NCBI RefSeq assembly: GCF_032926325.1
Contig: NZ_CP136709.1
Span: 3,380,501-3,444,500 of the forward strand
Length of the DNA stretch: 64,000 nucleotides
From: Aestuariibaculum lutulentum
GTDB lineage: Bacteria; Bacteroidota; Bacteroidia; Flavobacteriales; Flavobacteriaceae
Direction: 5' to 3'
The notes beneath the pieces are model-generated. The model was given only the letters and a program-made list of their open reading frames with translations, was not told where the DNA came from and ran no database searches. Of the stretch, positions 42,429 to 49,822 are shown one piece after another (within the stretch, counting starts at the first letter, position 1; each line of letters opens with the position of its first letter). The translations under genes and the position numbers were made by a program.

Positions 42429-43335
42429 GTGTTTGATTATTTTTTAATTCAACACTCAGTTCTGGAATTTTTATAAGTTCTAACGTCGTTGATGCCAGTT
42501 CTACTTCACGATTTGTTTCTAAAACAACTTTATGAATTTCCTCATTAAGTATATGTTTTACTAATCGCCGTTTTTTATAATCTACAATATATCTCAGGTT
42601 AAACTGAATCCAGTTATCATTTAATGTTATGGCCAATGTGGGATCGACCTGAGCGTCCTCTATATAGTATTTATTGACCACCTCTTGCCATTGCGATTTA
42701 GAATTTGCCGTATACTCTGAAAGAATTTTAGAAGCGATTTCAATAACAATAGATTTGGCTAATTCTATATTGCTTCCGTATTTAATGGGAATATTAAATT
42801 CATCCCATATAAAAGGAAAATCACTAGAATAATTATATATCGGCCCTTTAAACACAAAGGAGTTGCTTAGTTTAACAATACGACCACTGTAATTATCGCT
42901 ACTTACCCACTGCCCTATTTCCATCATCGTGGTGTAAATACTATCCACATCTATGACATCGCCTTTAATGCCGTTTATTTCTATACGGTCGCCTGGTTTA
43001 TATACTTTAACAACAAAAATATAAAGTGATCCTGCAATGCTTAAAATAAGTTCCTGAAGCGTAATGGCTACGCCTGCAGAAAACAAACCAATAGCTAATG
43101 TAAAATCTCTAATATTCCCCGTAAAATAAGAAACCGTTAAAAAAATTAAAACAACATAACCTACAATCTCGATAGCCTTTTGTGACTTGTACCTTGCTGT
43201 AGAATCGGTTACTTGTTTCCGTAGCAACCTTCTTACCAGCTGAATTAAAACAAACACAAAAACAACAAGCAAAACATATTTTACAACACTGTAAAGTGTT
43301 GGTTTATCTATTGTCCATTGTTTTATTTGTTCCAT
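42415..43335 (-). CDS. MscS-family mechanosensitive channel
   Basis: A 306-residue small MscS-like channel. Three N-terminal helices end in the pore-lining TM3 region (FTLAIGLFSAGVAITLQELILSIAGSLYIF). The MscS beta domain follows, with VYKPGDRIEINGIKGDVIDVDSIYTTMMEIG, and then an alpha/beta C-terminal domain. MscS channels release solutes when membrane tension rises. It lies between the cbpM and phosphatidyltransferase genes in the cbpA operon. Presumably it helps cells survive osmotic downshift during stress, in line with the other envelope functions here. Gaps to the neighbours are 9 bases upstream and a 14-base overlap downstream. Confidence 0.9.
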   Translation of the reverse strand: MEQIKQWTIDKPTLYSVVKYVLLVVFVFVLIQLVRRLLRKQVTDSTARYKSQKAIEIVGYVVLIFLTVSYFTGNIRDFTLAIGLFSAGVAITLQELILSIAGSLYIFVVKVYKPGDRIEINGIKGDVIDVDSIYTTMMEIGQWVSSDNYSGRIVKLSNSFVFKGPIYNYSSDFPFIWDEFNIPIKYGSNIELAKSIVIEIASKILSEYTANSKSQWQEVVNKYYIEDAQVDPTLAITLNDNWIQFNLRYIVDYKKRRLVKHILNEEIHKVVLETNREVELASTTLELIKIPELSVELKNNQTHANL

Positions 43336-43344
43336 GGCTGCTAT

Positions 43345-43641
43345 TTAAAAATCCTCATACAAACGCAATCTGTTGTTCAGGTTTGTTATTTGCTTTTTCA
43401 AACTATCTACCTGATCTAAGAGATTAGAAATTGCATCAATACCTTCCATATTAATATCTAAATCGTAATGCAACCGAACCATTTTTTCAACCCTTTTCAA
43501 TTCTGTTTTATGAATAAAAAAATCGTTTGATTCCATCTTTAATTCTATTAACTCAAATTCCTGTAACCTGTTTATAAAGTCCTGTGGAATATTATAATGC
43601 TTGCAAATAAGTTGTACCGATATAAAATCTGTTGTTTCCAT
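43345..43641 (-). CDS. cbpM: CbpM-like chaperone modulator (MerR-type)
   Basis: A 98-residue protein resembling CbpM. It has an N-terminal MerR-like helix-turn-helix (FISVQLICKHYNIPQDFINRLQEFELIEL), a middle segment IHKTELKRVEKMVRLHYDLDINMEGIDAI and a C-terminal leucine-rich coiled coil. CbpM binds the J domain of CbpA and inhibits its cochaperone activity. The start codon overlaps the cbpA stop by one base (TAATG), so translation is coupled, as expected for a stoichiometric inhibitor. It is small but clearly supported by its neighbour and length. Confidence 0.9.
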   Translation of the reverse strand: METTDFISVQLICKHYNIPQDFINRLQEFELIELKMESNDFFIHKTELKRVEKMVRLHYDLDINMEGIDAISNLLDQVDSLKKQITNLNNRLRLYEDF

Positions 43642-44528
43642 TAGGTTCTTAAGGTTTGTAATTGTTCTATCAGTGCTCTTTCTTTTTCAGAAAGTTTGGT
43701 TGGCAAAATAATTTTATAGGTAATGATTAAATCACCAAACTGCCCTTCCATTTTATATTTAGGAAAGCCTTTGCCTTTTAATTTTACTTTGGTGTCGCTT
43801 TGAGTTTCCGGTTTTACCGTAAGTTTTACTTTTCCGGTAAACGTGTCAACCATAATGTCTCCTCCCAATAAAGCCTTGTACAAATCCAAATCTACATTTG
43901 TATAAAGATTATCTTTGTCGCGTTTAAATTTTGAATGGTTTTCAATAGAAAACTGAATGTACAAATCACCATTTGGTCCGCCATTAATGCCTTTACCGCC
44001 ATGACCTTTAATTTTAATGATTTGACCGTTTTCAACACCTGCCGGAATTGTAATTCTAATATTCTTATTATTTACTGTTAAAGTGCGCTTGTGTGTGGTA
44101 TATACATCTTTTAAATCCAGCTGAAGTGTTGCGTTGAAATCCTGTCCTCTAAACTTAACTTGTCGGCCACCTGAAGCTCTTCCGGCGCCACCAAACATAT
44201 TCTCAAAAAACTCTGAAAAATCCTCTTCAGAATAACGACCACCATCACTTTGATGCTGACGATGGTACTGCTCCTGCTGTCTTGCTTTTTCGTATTCTTC
44301 GGCATGTTGCCAGTGCTCTCCATACTGATCGTATTTTTTACGATTCTCAGGGTTGCTTAAAACTTCATTAGCCTCGTTAATTTCTTTGAATTTCTTTTCG
44401 GCCTCAGCATCATTAGGATTTAAGTCAGGGTGATATTTTCTTGCTAACTTCCTGTACGCTTTTTTAATATCGTTTTCGGAAGCTGTTTTCGATATTCCTA
44501 ATACCTTATAATAATCTATATAAGCCAT
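43641..44528 (-). CDS. cbpA: CbpA-like DnaJ cochaperone
   Basis: A 295-residue class II J-domain protein. The J domain has YKVLGISKTASENDIKKAYRKLARKYHPDLNP with the HPD triad. A Gly/Ser-rich linker with EEDFSEFFENMFGG follows, then two C-terminal peptide-binding domains (LDLKDVYTTHKRTLTVNNKNIRITIPAGVENGQIIKIKGHG and onward). There is no zinc-binding domain, which separates it from DnaJ. It helps DnaK under stress and, in Escherichia coli, also binds curved DNA in stationary phase. It is the first gene of a five-gene operon preceded by FNR-like box 4. The predicted transcription start lies about 18 bases before the ATG. Confidence 0.95.
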   Translation of the reverse strand: MAYIDYYKVLGISKTASENDIKKAYRKLARKYHPDLNPNDAEAEKKFKEINEANEVLSNPENRKKYDQYGEHWQHAEEYEKARQQEQYHRQHQSDGGRYSEEDFSEFFENMFGGAGRASGGRQVKFRGQDFNATLQLDLKDVYTTHKRTLTVNNKNIRITIPAGVENGQIIKIKGHGGKGINGGPNGDLYIQFSIENHSKFKRDKDNLYTNVDLDLYKALLGGDIMVDTFTGKVKLTVKPETQSDTKVKLKGKGFPKYKMEGQFGDLIITYKIILPTKLSEKERALIEQLQTLRT

Positions 44529-44550
44529 GGTTTTCTTATTAAAGTATTTC

Positions 44551-44593
44551 CTAAATTAAAGCGTTTATACCAATAATAAAATGATATATATCA
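44551..44593 (-). promoter_or_regulatory. FNR-like box 4 and -7 element before cbpA
   Basis: TGATATATATCA (44582-44593) has the same core as box 1. On the minus strand TAATTTAG begins at 44558, exactly 29.5 bases from the box centre. It should drive the cbpA-cbpM-mscS-phosphatidyltransferase-metallophosphoesterase operon. Confidence 0.8.
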
Positions 44594-44638
44594 GAGTGAA
44601 ATCTTACGTTTTTAGTCTTATACTAAAAGGATCTTGTG

Positions 44639-45046
44639 CTATTTTTTCAATTCCAAATCTAACTTCGCTAAAAGAATTAATTCCGACTTATTAATGCCTG
44701 AAAAAGCATCGGCTACAGCATGAGCTGTTTTTAAAATGAGTTTTTTACCCTCGGGAGTGAACAGATGAGGTTGAGCGTTTTTATAAGTCACAAAATCATT
44801 AAAACAAGTATTAACATTTAATGCTTGTTGTGCGTTTAGCCAGTCGAAAACAATTTCTATCTCGTAAGCTGCATCTGTACCAAATTCATCCACCAAAGGG
44901 TCCATGTCTAACCAATTGCTTTTCACTAATGCCTTCAGCTTATCAAACTCTGCTTGTCTCACCTGATTATCGGAAGCCGCAATGGCATAAAATAGCTTAC
45001 CAAGATTTTGGTAAAAGGTATGTGTTAATTTCTTTGTAGTTTCCAT
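44639..45046 (-). CDS. TerB-like small protein
   Basis: A 135-residue all-helical protein that resembles the TerB family. It has LGKLFYAIAASDNQVRQAEFDKLKALVKSNW near the N terminus, where TerB proteins carry acidic metal-binding residues, and TPEGKKLILKTAHAVADAFSGINKSELILLAKLDLEL at the end. TerB-like domains are linked to tellurite resistance and metal or stress sensing; a specific role here is not known. It is a single-gene unit transcribed from box 5, away from the histidine kinase gene. The predicted leader is about 17 bases. Confidence 0.75.
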   Translation of the reverse strand: METTKKLTHTFYQNLGKLFYAIAASDNQVRQAEFDKLKALVKSNWLDMDPLVDEFGTDAAYEIEIVFDWLNAQQALNVNTCFNDFVTYKNAQPHLFTPEGKKLILKTAHAVADAFSGINKSELILLAKLDLELKK

Positions 45047-45067
45047 GACGTCGCGTTTTTATTACAA

Positions 45068-45110
45068 TAAAAATACACGCTACAGAGTGCTTTTGTAATG
45101 ATATTCATCA
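45068..45110 (-). promoter_or_regulatory. FNR-like box 5 and -7 element
   Basis: TGATATTCATCA (45099-45110) and TATTTTTA beginning at 45075 on the minus strand, again 29.5 bases from the box centre. It should drive the TerB-like gene. On the plus strand no -7 element is found at the matching position, so the divergent kinase gene is probably not activated in the same way, although the box could repress or modulate it. Confidence 0.76.
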
Positions 45111-45177
45111 GTTACATTAACATTTAAAGTTGATTTTTTCGTATTTTTAAGTAACCATTCCTAACTTAAAATCATTC

Positions 45178-47058
45178 ATGTTTCACCAAGATCAGGAAAT
45201 ATTTAACATTCTATTAGAAACCGTATCAGAAGGCGTGGTTATAGTTGATAGTCATCAAATATTAAGAGAAGTGAATGCGGCTTCTGAAGCCATATTTGGA
45301 TATTCCAGGGAGGAATTAATAGGCAAACCTCTTAATGTACTTATCCCTTCAAATTATCACATCAATCATCATAACTATTTTCAACGGTTTATTGAGGAAG
45401 GTAAACGTCGTAAAATGACAGAGTCTGCCGACATTTACGGGTTAAAAAAAGATGGTACTATCTTCCCTATTGATATTGAATTAAATCCGTTTAAAAGTTA
45501 CAATCAAAACTTTGTTATCGCCTTAATTAATGACATTTCTAAACGGAAAGAAGTAGAAAAAAACCTGATGTTGCGAACGCAGGCTTTGGAATCTGCTAAA
45601 AGTGGCATTTTCATTACCGACGCTTTAAAACAGGACAACCCCATAATCTATTTTAATTCCAGTTTTCAAAACTTAACAGGATATCCTGAGGAAGAAATTC
45701 TAAATCATAATTTTAGATTTCTTTTAGGTAAAGACACCAAACAAGAGGCTATAAAAAAACTCAACGAAGCCTTACAAAAAGGGGAAAGTTGCCAAACTAC
45801 CATTCGTAATTACCGGAAGGACGGTTCCATGTTCTGGAACGATTTATATATTTTCCCGATAACCAATTCCAGAGGTGTTGTATCTAACTTTGTTGGCATA
45901 CAAAACGATGTTACAACAAAGAAAATAGCCGAAGAAGAGCGCCTTCACCTGGCTACCATCTTCGATGAATCTCTTAACGAAATTTACGTTTTCGATGCTC
46001 ACACTTTAAAGTTTGTAAATGCTAATTATGGAGCCCAGAAAAATATAGGTTACAGTTTAGAAGAACTAAAAGCGATGACGCCTTTAGATTTAACTAAAAG
46101 TGAAACCGAATCTAACTTCAGAAAAACAATCAAATCTTTATTAAAAAAAGATATAGAGAAATTAGAATTTGAAAGTATTCACAAAAGAAAAGATGGCAGC
46201 GAATACCCTATTGAAGTGCACCTTCAGCTATCACGTTTAAATGAAATGGATGTGTTAGTCGCCATTATTTTAGATATTACCGAACGTAAAAACTATACCA
46301 CGAATCTTGAAAATCAGGTTGAAGAACGAACCAAACAATTAGAAAAAGCCCTGAACAAAGAAAAGGAACTCAACGAACTTAAAACAAGCTTCTTATCGTT
46401 AGTATCCCATGAATTCAAAACACCGCTAAGTGCTATTTTAACATCCTGTGAATTATTAAACAAATATCAGCTTGAGGAACAACAAGACAAACGCAACAAA
46501 CACATTAAAACTGTTGTAGATAAAGTTCATTTCCTAAATAATATTCTTAACGACTTTTTATCGGTTGAAAAACTGGAAACGGGTAAAGTAAATTACCGCT
46601 TCAGTGATTTTAAACTCAGCAAGGTTATTAACGAGGCGGTTTACGATGCGAATATGCATTTAAAAGAAGGGCAGCAAATTAAATACCCTGAAAATATTGA
46701 TGATTTATCGATATACCAGGATGAAAAAATAATTCAGCTTATTTTATCCAACTTGCTTTATAATGCTATAAAATATTCACACGAAAGCACTAGCATTGAA
46801 CTTATTGTAAAACAAGATAATAACACCACAACCATTAAAGTTATAGATCAAGGTATTGGTATTCCTGAAAAAGACCAGAAACATATATTTGAACGCTATT
46901 TCAGAGCCGAAAATGTACTCAACACCCAAGGCACTGGCATTGGCTTAAATATCGTTAAAAACCACTTAGAAAACTTAGGTGGTTCTATTTGTTTTGAAAC
47001 TAAAGAAGATATTGGTTCTACCTTCATAATAACTTTTCCAAATACAGCCACACCATGA
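45178..47058 (+). CDS. Three-PAS sensor histidine kinase
   Basis: A 626-residue soluble histidine kinase without membrane helices. Three PAS domains (about 5-125, 130-245 and 250-375) are followed by a coiled-coil linker and HisKA with SLVSHEFKTPLSAILTSCELL (phospho-accepting His411). The HATPase domain follows, with LLYNAIKYS, DQGIGIPEKDQKHIFERYFRAEN and GTGIGLNIVKNHLENLGG. The second PAS has NFRFLLGKDTKQEAI, close to the PAS/LOV consensus NCRFLQG, but the flavin-binding Cys is replaced, so blue-light sensing by a LOV adduct is unlikely. Being cytoplasmic, it probably senses redox, oxygen or a metabolite through a cofactor in one PAS. The start overlaps nothing; its stop overlaps the regulator gene by four bases (ATGA). 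Confidence 0.93.
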   Translation: MFHQDQEIFNILLETVSEGVVIVDSHQILREVNAASEAIFGYSREELIGKPLNVLIPSNYHINHHNYFQRFIEEGKRRKMTESADIYGLKKDGTIFPIDIELNPFKSYNQNFVIALINDISKRKEVEKNLMLRTQALESAKSGIFITDALKQDNPIIYFNSSFQNLTGYPEEEILNHNFRFLLGKDTKQEAIKKLNEALQKGESCQTTIRNYRKDGSMFWNDLYIFPITNSRGVVSNFVGIQNDVTTKKIAEEERLHLATIFDESLNEIYVFDAHTLKFVNANYGAQKNIGYSLEELKAMTPLDLTKSETESNFRKTIKSLLKKDIEKLEFESIHKRKDGSEYPIEVHLQLSRLNEMDVLVAIILDITERKNYTTNLENQVEERTKQLEKALNKEKELNELKTSFLSLVSHEFKTPLSAILTSCELLNKYQLEEQQDKRNKHIKTVVDKVHFLNNILNDFLSVEKLETGKVNYRFSDFKLSKVINEAVYDANMHLKEGQQIKYPENIDDLSIYQDEKIIQLILSNLLYNAIKYSHESTSIELIVKQDNNTTTIKVIDQGIGIPEKDQKHIFERYFRAENVLNTQGTGIGLNIVKNHLENLGGSICFETKEDIGSTFIITFPNTATP

Positions 47059-48113
47059 AAACTGTTTTATTAATTGAAGATGATACTGTTTTAAGAGAAA
47101 ACACAGCCGAACTTTTAGAGCTCTCTAATTACAAAGTTTTAACCGCTTCTAATGGTCGTTTAGGTGTTGAACTGGCAAAAAAACAAATCCCTGATATTAT
47201 TATCTGCGATATTATGATGCCTGTTATGGATGGTTATACAACGCTACAAACCCTGTCTAAACAAAGTACAACTAAACATATTCCGTTTATATTTTTATCG
47301 GCAAAAACTGAACGACAGGACATTAGAAAAGGCATGAATCTTGGAGCTGACGATTATATTACAAAACCCTTTACTGAAGACGATATTGTAAGTGCTATTG
47401 AAAGCCGGTTAGCAAAAGTTTCCATACTAGAAGATTTAAAACACCAGAATCAAGTTGTTGAAGCAACGCATACTGAAGAAAATGAAATAAAATCGCTTAA
47501 CGATTTAAAAAATTTCTTTGATGACCACGGAAAGGAGTTTAAGTATAATGAAGAAGATATTATTTACTACGAAGGCGATCATTCCAATTTCATCTACCTG
47601 ATTAGCTATGGTACTGTTAAATGTTTTAGAATTGATGAAAAAGGCAAGGAACTGGTTACCGCACTTTATAAAGAAGACGATTTGTTTGGATACACGTCCT
47701 TAAACACTAATGCGCCACATAAAGAAACTGCTTCGGCCATTTCAGATACAAAATTAATGGGCATCTCCCTTTTACACTTCAATGAACTTCTGGATAAAAA
47801 TCACAGAGTCGCTTTAGCGCTTATAGAATTACTAACCGACGACCTCTCCTCTGCCAAAGGATTACTATTACAAATGGCTTATGGAACCGTAAATAAAAAA
47901 ACCGCTTCAACCATTTTAAAGTTTGCTGAAAAAATAAATCGGAAGCCAGACGACCCTATAAAAATTTCAAGAAACGACCTGGCCAGTGTTGCCGGTATAG
48001 CGACAGAAACCTTAATTAGAGCCCTAACCGAATTTAAAAAATCGGGTATTATTTCTGCTGAAGGACGAAACATTAAAATATTAGACCTTAACAAATTAAA
48101 AAGCATTACTTAA
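47055..48113 (+). CDS. REC-CRP/FNR fusion transcription regulator
   Basis: A 352-residue fusion of a receiver domain (1-125) and a CRP/FNR-type regulator. The receiver has Asp9-Asp10, phosphorylation site Asp52 (IIICDIMMPVMDG), Ser82 and Lys104 (YITKPF). After a short linker come a cyclic-nucleotide-type beta roll (about 160-270, YNEEDIIYYEGDHSNFIYLISYGTVKCFRIDEKGKELV) and a Crp-type winged helix. The recognition helix SVAGIATETLIRALTEFKKSG keeps the Glu and Arg that in FNR and CRP contact the TGA half-site. No N-terminal cysteine cluster for an Fe-S centre exists, so input must come by phosphorylation. It is the natural candidate to bind the nine TGATnnnnATCA boxes. Its own operon lacks a box with the standard spacing. 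Confidence 0.94.
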   Translation: MKTVLLIEDDTVLRENTAELLELSNYKVLTASNGRLGVELAKKQIPDIIICDIMMPVMDGYTTLQTLSKQSTTKHIPFIFLSAKTERQDIRKGMNLGADDYITKPFTEDDIVSAIESRLAKVSILEDLKHQNQVVEATHTEENEIKSLNDLKNFFDDHGKEFKYNEEDIIYYEGDHSNFIYLISYGTVKCFRIDEKGKELVTALYKEDDLFGYTSLNTNAPHKETASAISDTKLMGISLLHFNELLDKNHRVALALIELLTDDLSSAKGLLLQMAYGTVNKKTASTILKFAEKINRKPDDPIKISRNDLASVAGIATETLIRALTEFKKSGIISAEGRNIKILDLNKLKSIT

Positions 48114-48136
48114 TGCTTCGGCTCACCTCATTAAAA

Positions 48137-48179
48137 TGATGAATATCATTTTAGCAACAACATCTTCATTGTAATTTAG
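48137..48179 (+). promoter_or_regulatory. FNR-like box 6 and -7 element
   Basis: TGATGAATATCA (48137-48148) has perfect extended arms (AAAATGAT and ATCATTTT). TAATTTAG begins at 48172, exactly 29.5 bases from the box centre. The next start codon is at 48201. Confidence 0.82.
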
Positions 48180-48200
48180 ACATATTAAGATGTTGTTAAA

Positions 48201-49049
48201 ATGAAAAATATACTCTTACCAACGGACTTTTCTGAGAATTCATGGAATGCCATAAAGTATGCTATTAACTTTTTTGAAAAAGATACATGTCATTTTTATT
48301 TACTGCATGTTAACAGAGTTGGTGAGAATTATATGAATGGCTCCCCTTATATCGTTTCAGAGGAGGTACTAGAAGATGTTTATGTAAAACCAACTAAACA
48401 AAAATTACATAGCATTTTAAAACGTATAGTAACAGAACTCCCGGCAAACACCAATCATAAATTCCATACACTGTTTGACTATAATTTCTTTATTGATTCT
48501 ATTCGGAAACATGTTGAAGAAAAAAATATAGACCTTATTGTTATGGGTACAAAAGGCTCTGATGGTTTAAGAAAGATTGTTATGGGAAGCAATACCGGAG
48601 ATGTTATAAAAAAAGTAAAATGTAATGTTTTAACAGTTCCCGAAAAAGCAACGTTTAACACCATAAAGGAAATTGCTTTTCCTTCAGATTTTTCACTAAC
48701 CTATAACATTCAAATTCTCCAACCGCTATTAGATATATTAGAACACAACAAAGCGTCTCTTCGCGTATTACACATTAGTAAAAACAAAACCGATTTAAAT
48801 GCTGAACAATTAAAAAACCGTGAACTACTTGAAGATTACTTTACAAGTATCGAATCTAGTTTTCACTACTTAACAAACAGAAAATTAGAAGATGCTGTAC
48901 AATGCTTTATTGATAGCAGAGAGATCAATATGATTTGTATGGTAGCCAAAAACTTAAACTATTTTCAGCAAATCTTATTTCATTCGCAAATTGAAGAATT
49001 AAGCTATCATTTAAAAATACCATTTTTAGTATTACATGAAACACCTTAA
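48201..49049 (+). CDS. Universal stress protein, tandem domain (first copy)
   Basis: A 282-residue UspA-family protein with two Usp domains. The first begins NILLPTDFSENSWNAIKYAINFF and ends with the ATP-binding signature VMGTKGSDGLRKIVMGSN, which fits G-x2-G-x9-G-S. The second domain (about 150-282, IKEIAFPSDFSLTYNIQIL) lacks a clear nucleotide motif, as is usual in tandem proteins. Usp proteins support survival under starvation, low oxygen or oxidative stress. It lies directly behind box 6, with a leader of about 17 bases, and is followed by a small membrane protein gene (gap 5 bases). It follows the REC-CRP gene in the same direction. Confidence 0.93.
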   Translation: MKNILLPTDFSENSWNAIKYAINFFEKDTCHFYLLHVNRVGENYMNGSPYIVSEEVLEDVYVKPTKQKLHSILKRIVTELPANTNHKFHTLFDYNFFIDSIRKHVEEKNIDLIVMGTKGSDGLRKIVMGSNTGDVIKKVKCNVLTVPEKATFNTIKEIAFPSDFSLTYNIQILQPLLDILEHNKASLRVLHISKNKTDLNAEQLKNRELLEDYFTSIESSFHYLTNRKLEDAVQCFIDSREINMICMVAKNLNYFQQILFHSQIEELSYHLKIPFLVLHETP

Positions 49050-49054
49050 ATATT

Positions 49055-49441
49055 ATGGAAACTTCAATTTTATTAGCAAAATTCTGGGGATGGTATCTCA
49101 TCATATTCTTCCTGATATTGAGTTTCAACCCGAAACGCATTAAACAAATTTTCAGCGATTTGAAAGATGAAAAATTTCTCATTCTATCATCTTTTATAGC
49201 CATTCTTGTAGGTTTAGTAAACACCCTTTTTCATAACATATGGGAACCAAACTGGACGTTAATCATTACACTTACAGGCTGGTTTTCCATTTTTATAGGA
49301 TTATCGCTTTTTATTTTTCCAAAGCAAACCGTTTCCGTATTACAAATCATAAACATTAAACTTGTTCAACTTATTTACACGCTTTTATTTCTTGTTGGAT
49401 TATTTCTTTTAAACATGGCTTATAATGTTGTTCCGTTATAA
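49055..49441 (+). CDS. Small four-helix membrane protein, unknown function
   Basis: A 128-residue hydrophobic protein with four predicted membrane helices (FWGWYLIIFFLILSFNP, FLILSSFIAILVGLVNTLF, LIITLTGWFSIFIGLSLFIFP and LIYTLLFLVGLFLLNMAY). I do not recognise a family with certainty. It is five bases downstream of the first universal stress protein gene and would be part of its transcript. Codon use looks like the neighbours, so the gene is probably real. Confidence 0.72.
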   Translation: METSILLAKFWGWYLIIFFLILSFNPKRIKQIFSDLKDEKFLILSSFIAILVGLVNTLFHNIWEPNWTLIITLTGWFSIFIGLSLFIFPKQTVSVLQIINIKLVQLIYTLLFLVGLFLLNMAYNVVPL

Positions 49442-49451
49442 TTTTAAAGAC

Positions 49452-49494
49452 TGATAAATATCATTTTTAAAACTGAAAAGTTAAAATATCTTCG
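49452..49494 (+). promoter_or_regulatory. FNR-like box 7 and -7 element before a gene-free stretch
   Basis: TGATAAATATCA (49452-49463) and TATCTTCG beginning at 49487, exactly 29.5 bases from the box centre. No open reading frame follows; an intrinsic terminator lies at 49623-49660. Together they outline a short non-coding transcript. Confidence 0.75.
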
Positions 49495-49498
49495 ACAC

Positions 49499-49660
49499 CA
49501 TAAAACGTTCATTTATTTAATGACAAACTAAAACAACAAACGGTTTAATGCTTTTCAAGTTATAAAATCTAAATACATATTGTTGAAAGCCAAAAATCAA
49601 GGCTTAGCATTAAATCTTTAGAAGAAACAGGCCGTTAAGTTAAAACGTCCTGTTTCTTTT
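49499..49660 (+). ncRNA. Candidate small regulatory RNA of the stress regulon
   Basis: The region between box 7 and a strong terminator holds no credible coding frame: the ATG codons are followed by stops within about five codons. A start about 12 bases after the -7 element gives a transcript of about 160 bases. It contains complementary segments, such as aatgcttttcaa with ttgaaagc and gcatt further on, that could form competing stem-loops, and it ends in the terminator hairpin. I see no similarity to a known RNA family. The transcript is predicted only from promoter, terminator and the absence of a gene. Confidence 0.45.
49623..49660 (+). terminator. Intrinsic terminator of the candidate RNA
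   Basis: A perfect nine-base stem (agaaacagg with cctgtttct) and a 17-base loop, followed by a short T run. Confidence 0.75.
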
Positions 49661-49709
49661 AGTTTCAAATTGGCTATTGATCAGTTCGCTTACTTGAGGA
49701 TTTGCGATG

Positions 49710-49750
49710 AAAAAAGGGAATGTTTCTTTATTAAAAACATTCCCTTTTTT
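49710..49750. terminator. Second terminator hairpin before universal stress protein 2
   Basis: A perfect 16-base stem (49710-49725 with 49735-49750) with A and T tails. It is about 50 bases after the first hairpin and just before box 9, so it insulates the following promoter. With the first hairpin it could bound another short transcript, but no promoter between the two is convincing. Confidence 0.82.
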
Positions 49751-49760
49751 TAAATCCATC

Positions 49761-49803
49761 TGATAAATATCATTGCATCAACTCCTTGCACTGATTACTT
49801 TTA
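49761..49803 (+). promoter_or_regulatory. FNR-like box 9 and -7 element
   Basis: TGATAAATATCA (49761-49772) and TACTTTTA beginning at 49796, exactly 29.5 bases from the box centre. The gene start is at 49823, giving a leader of about 15 bases. Confidence 0.82.
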
Positions 49804-49822
49804 GACACTAATTCTTAAAGTG

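Noticed and set aside
45178..47058. LOV photoreceptor reading of the second PAS domain
   Set aside because: It has an NFRFLLG segment, but the adduct-forming Cys of NCRFLQG is missing.
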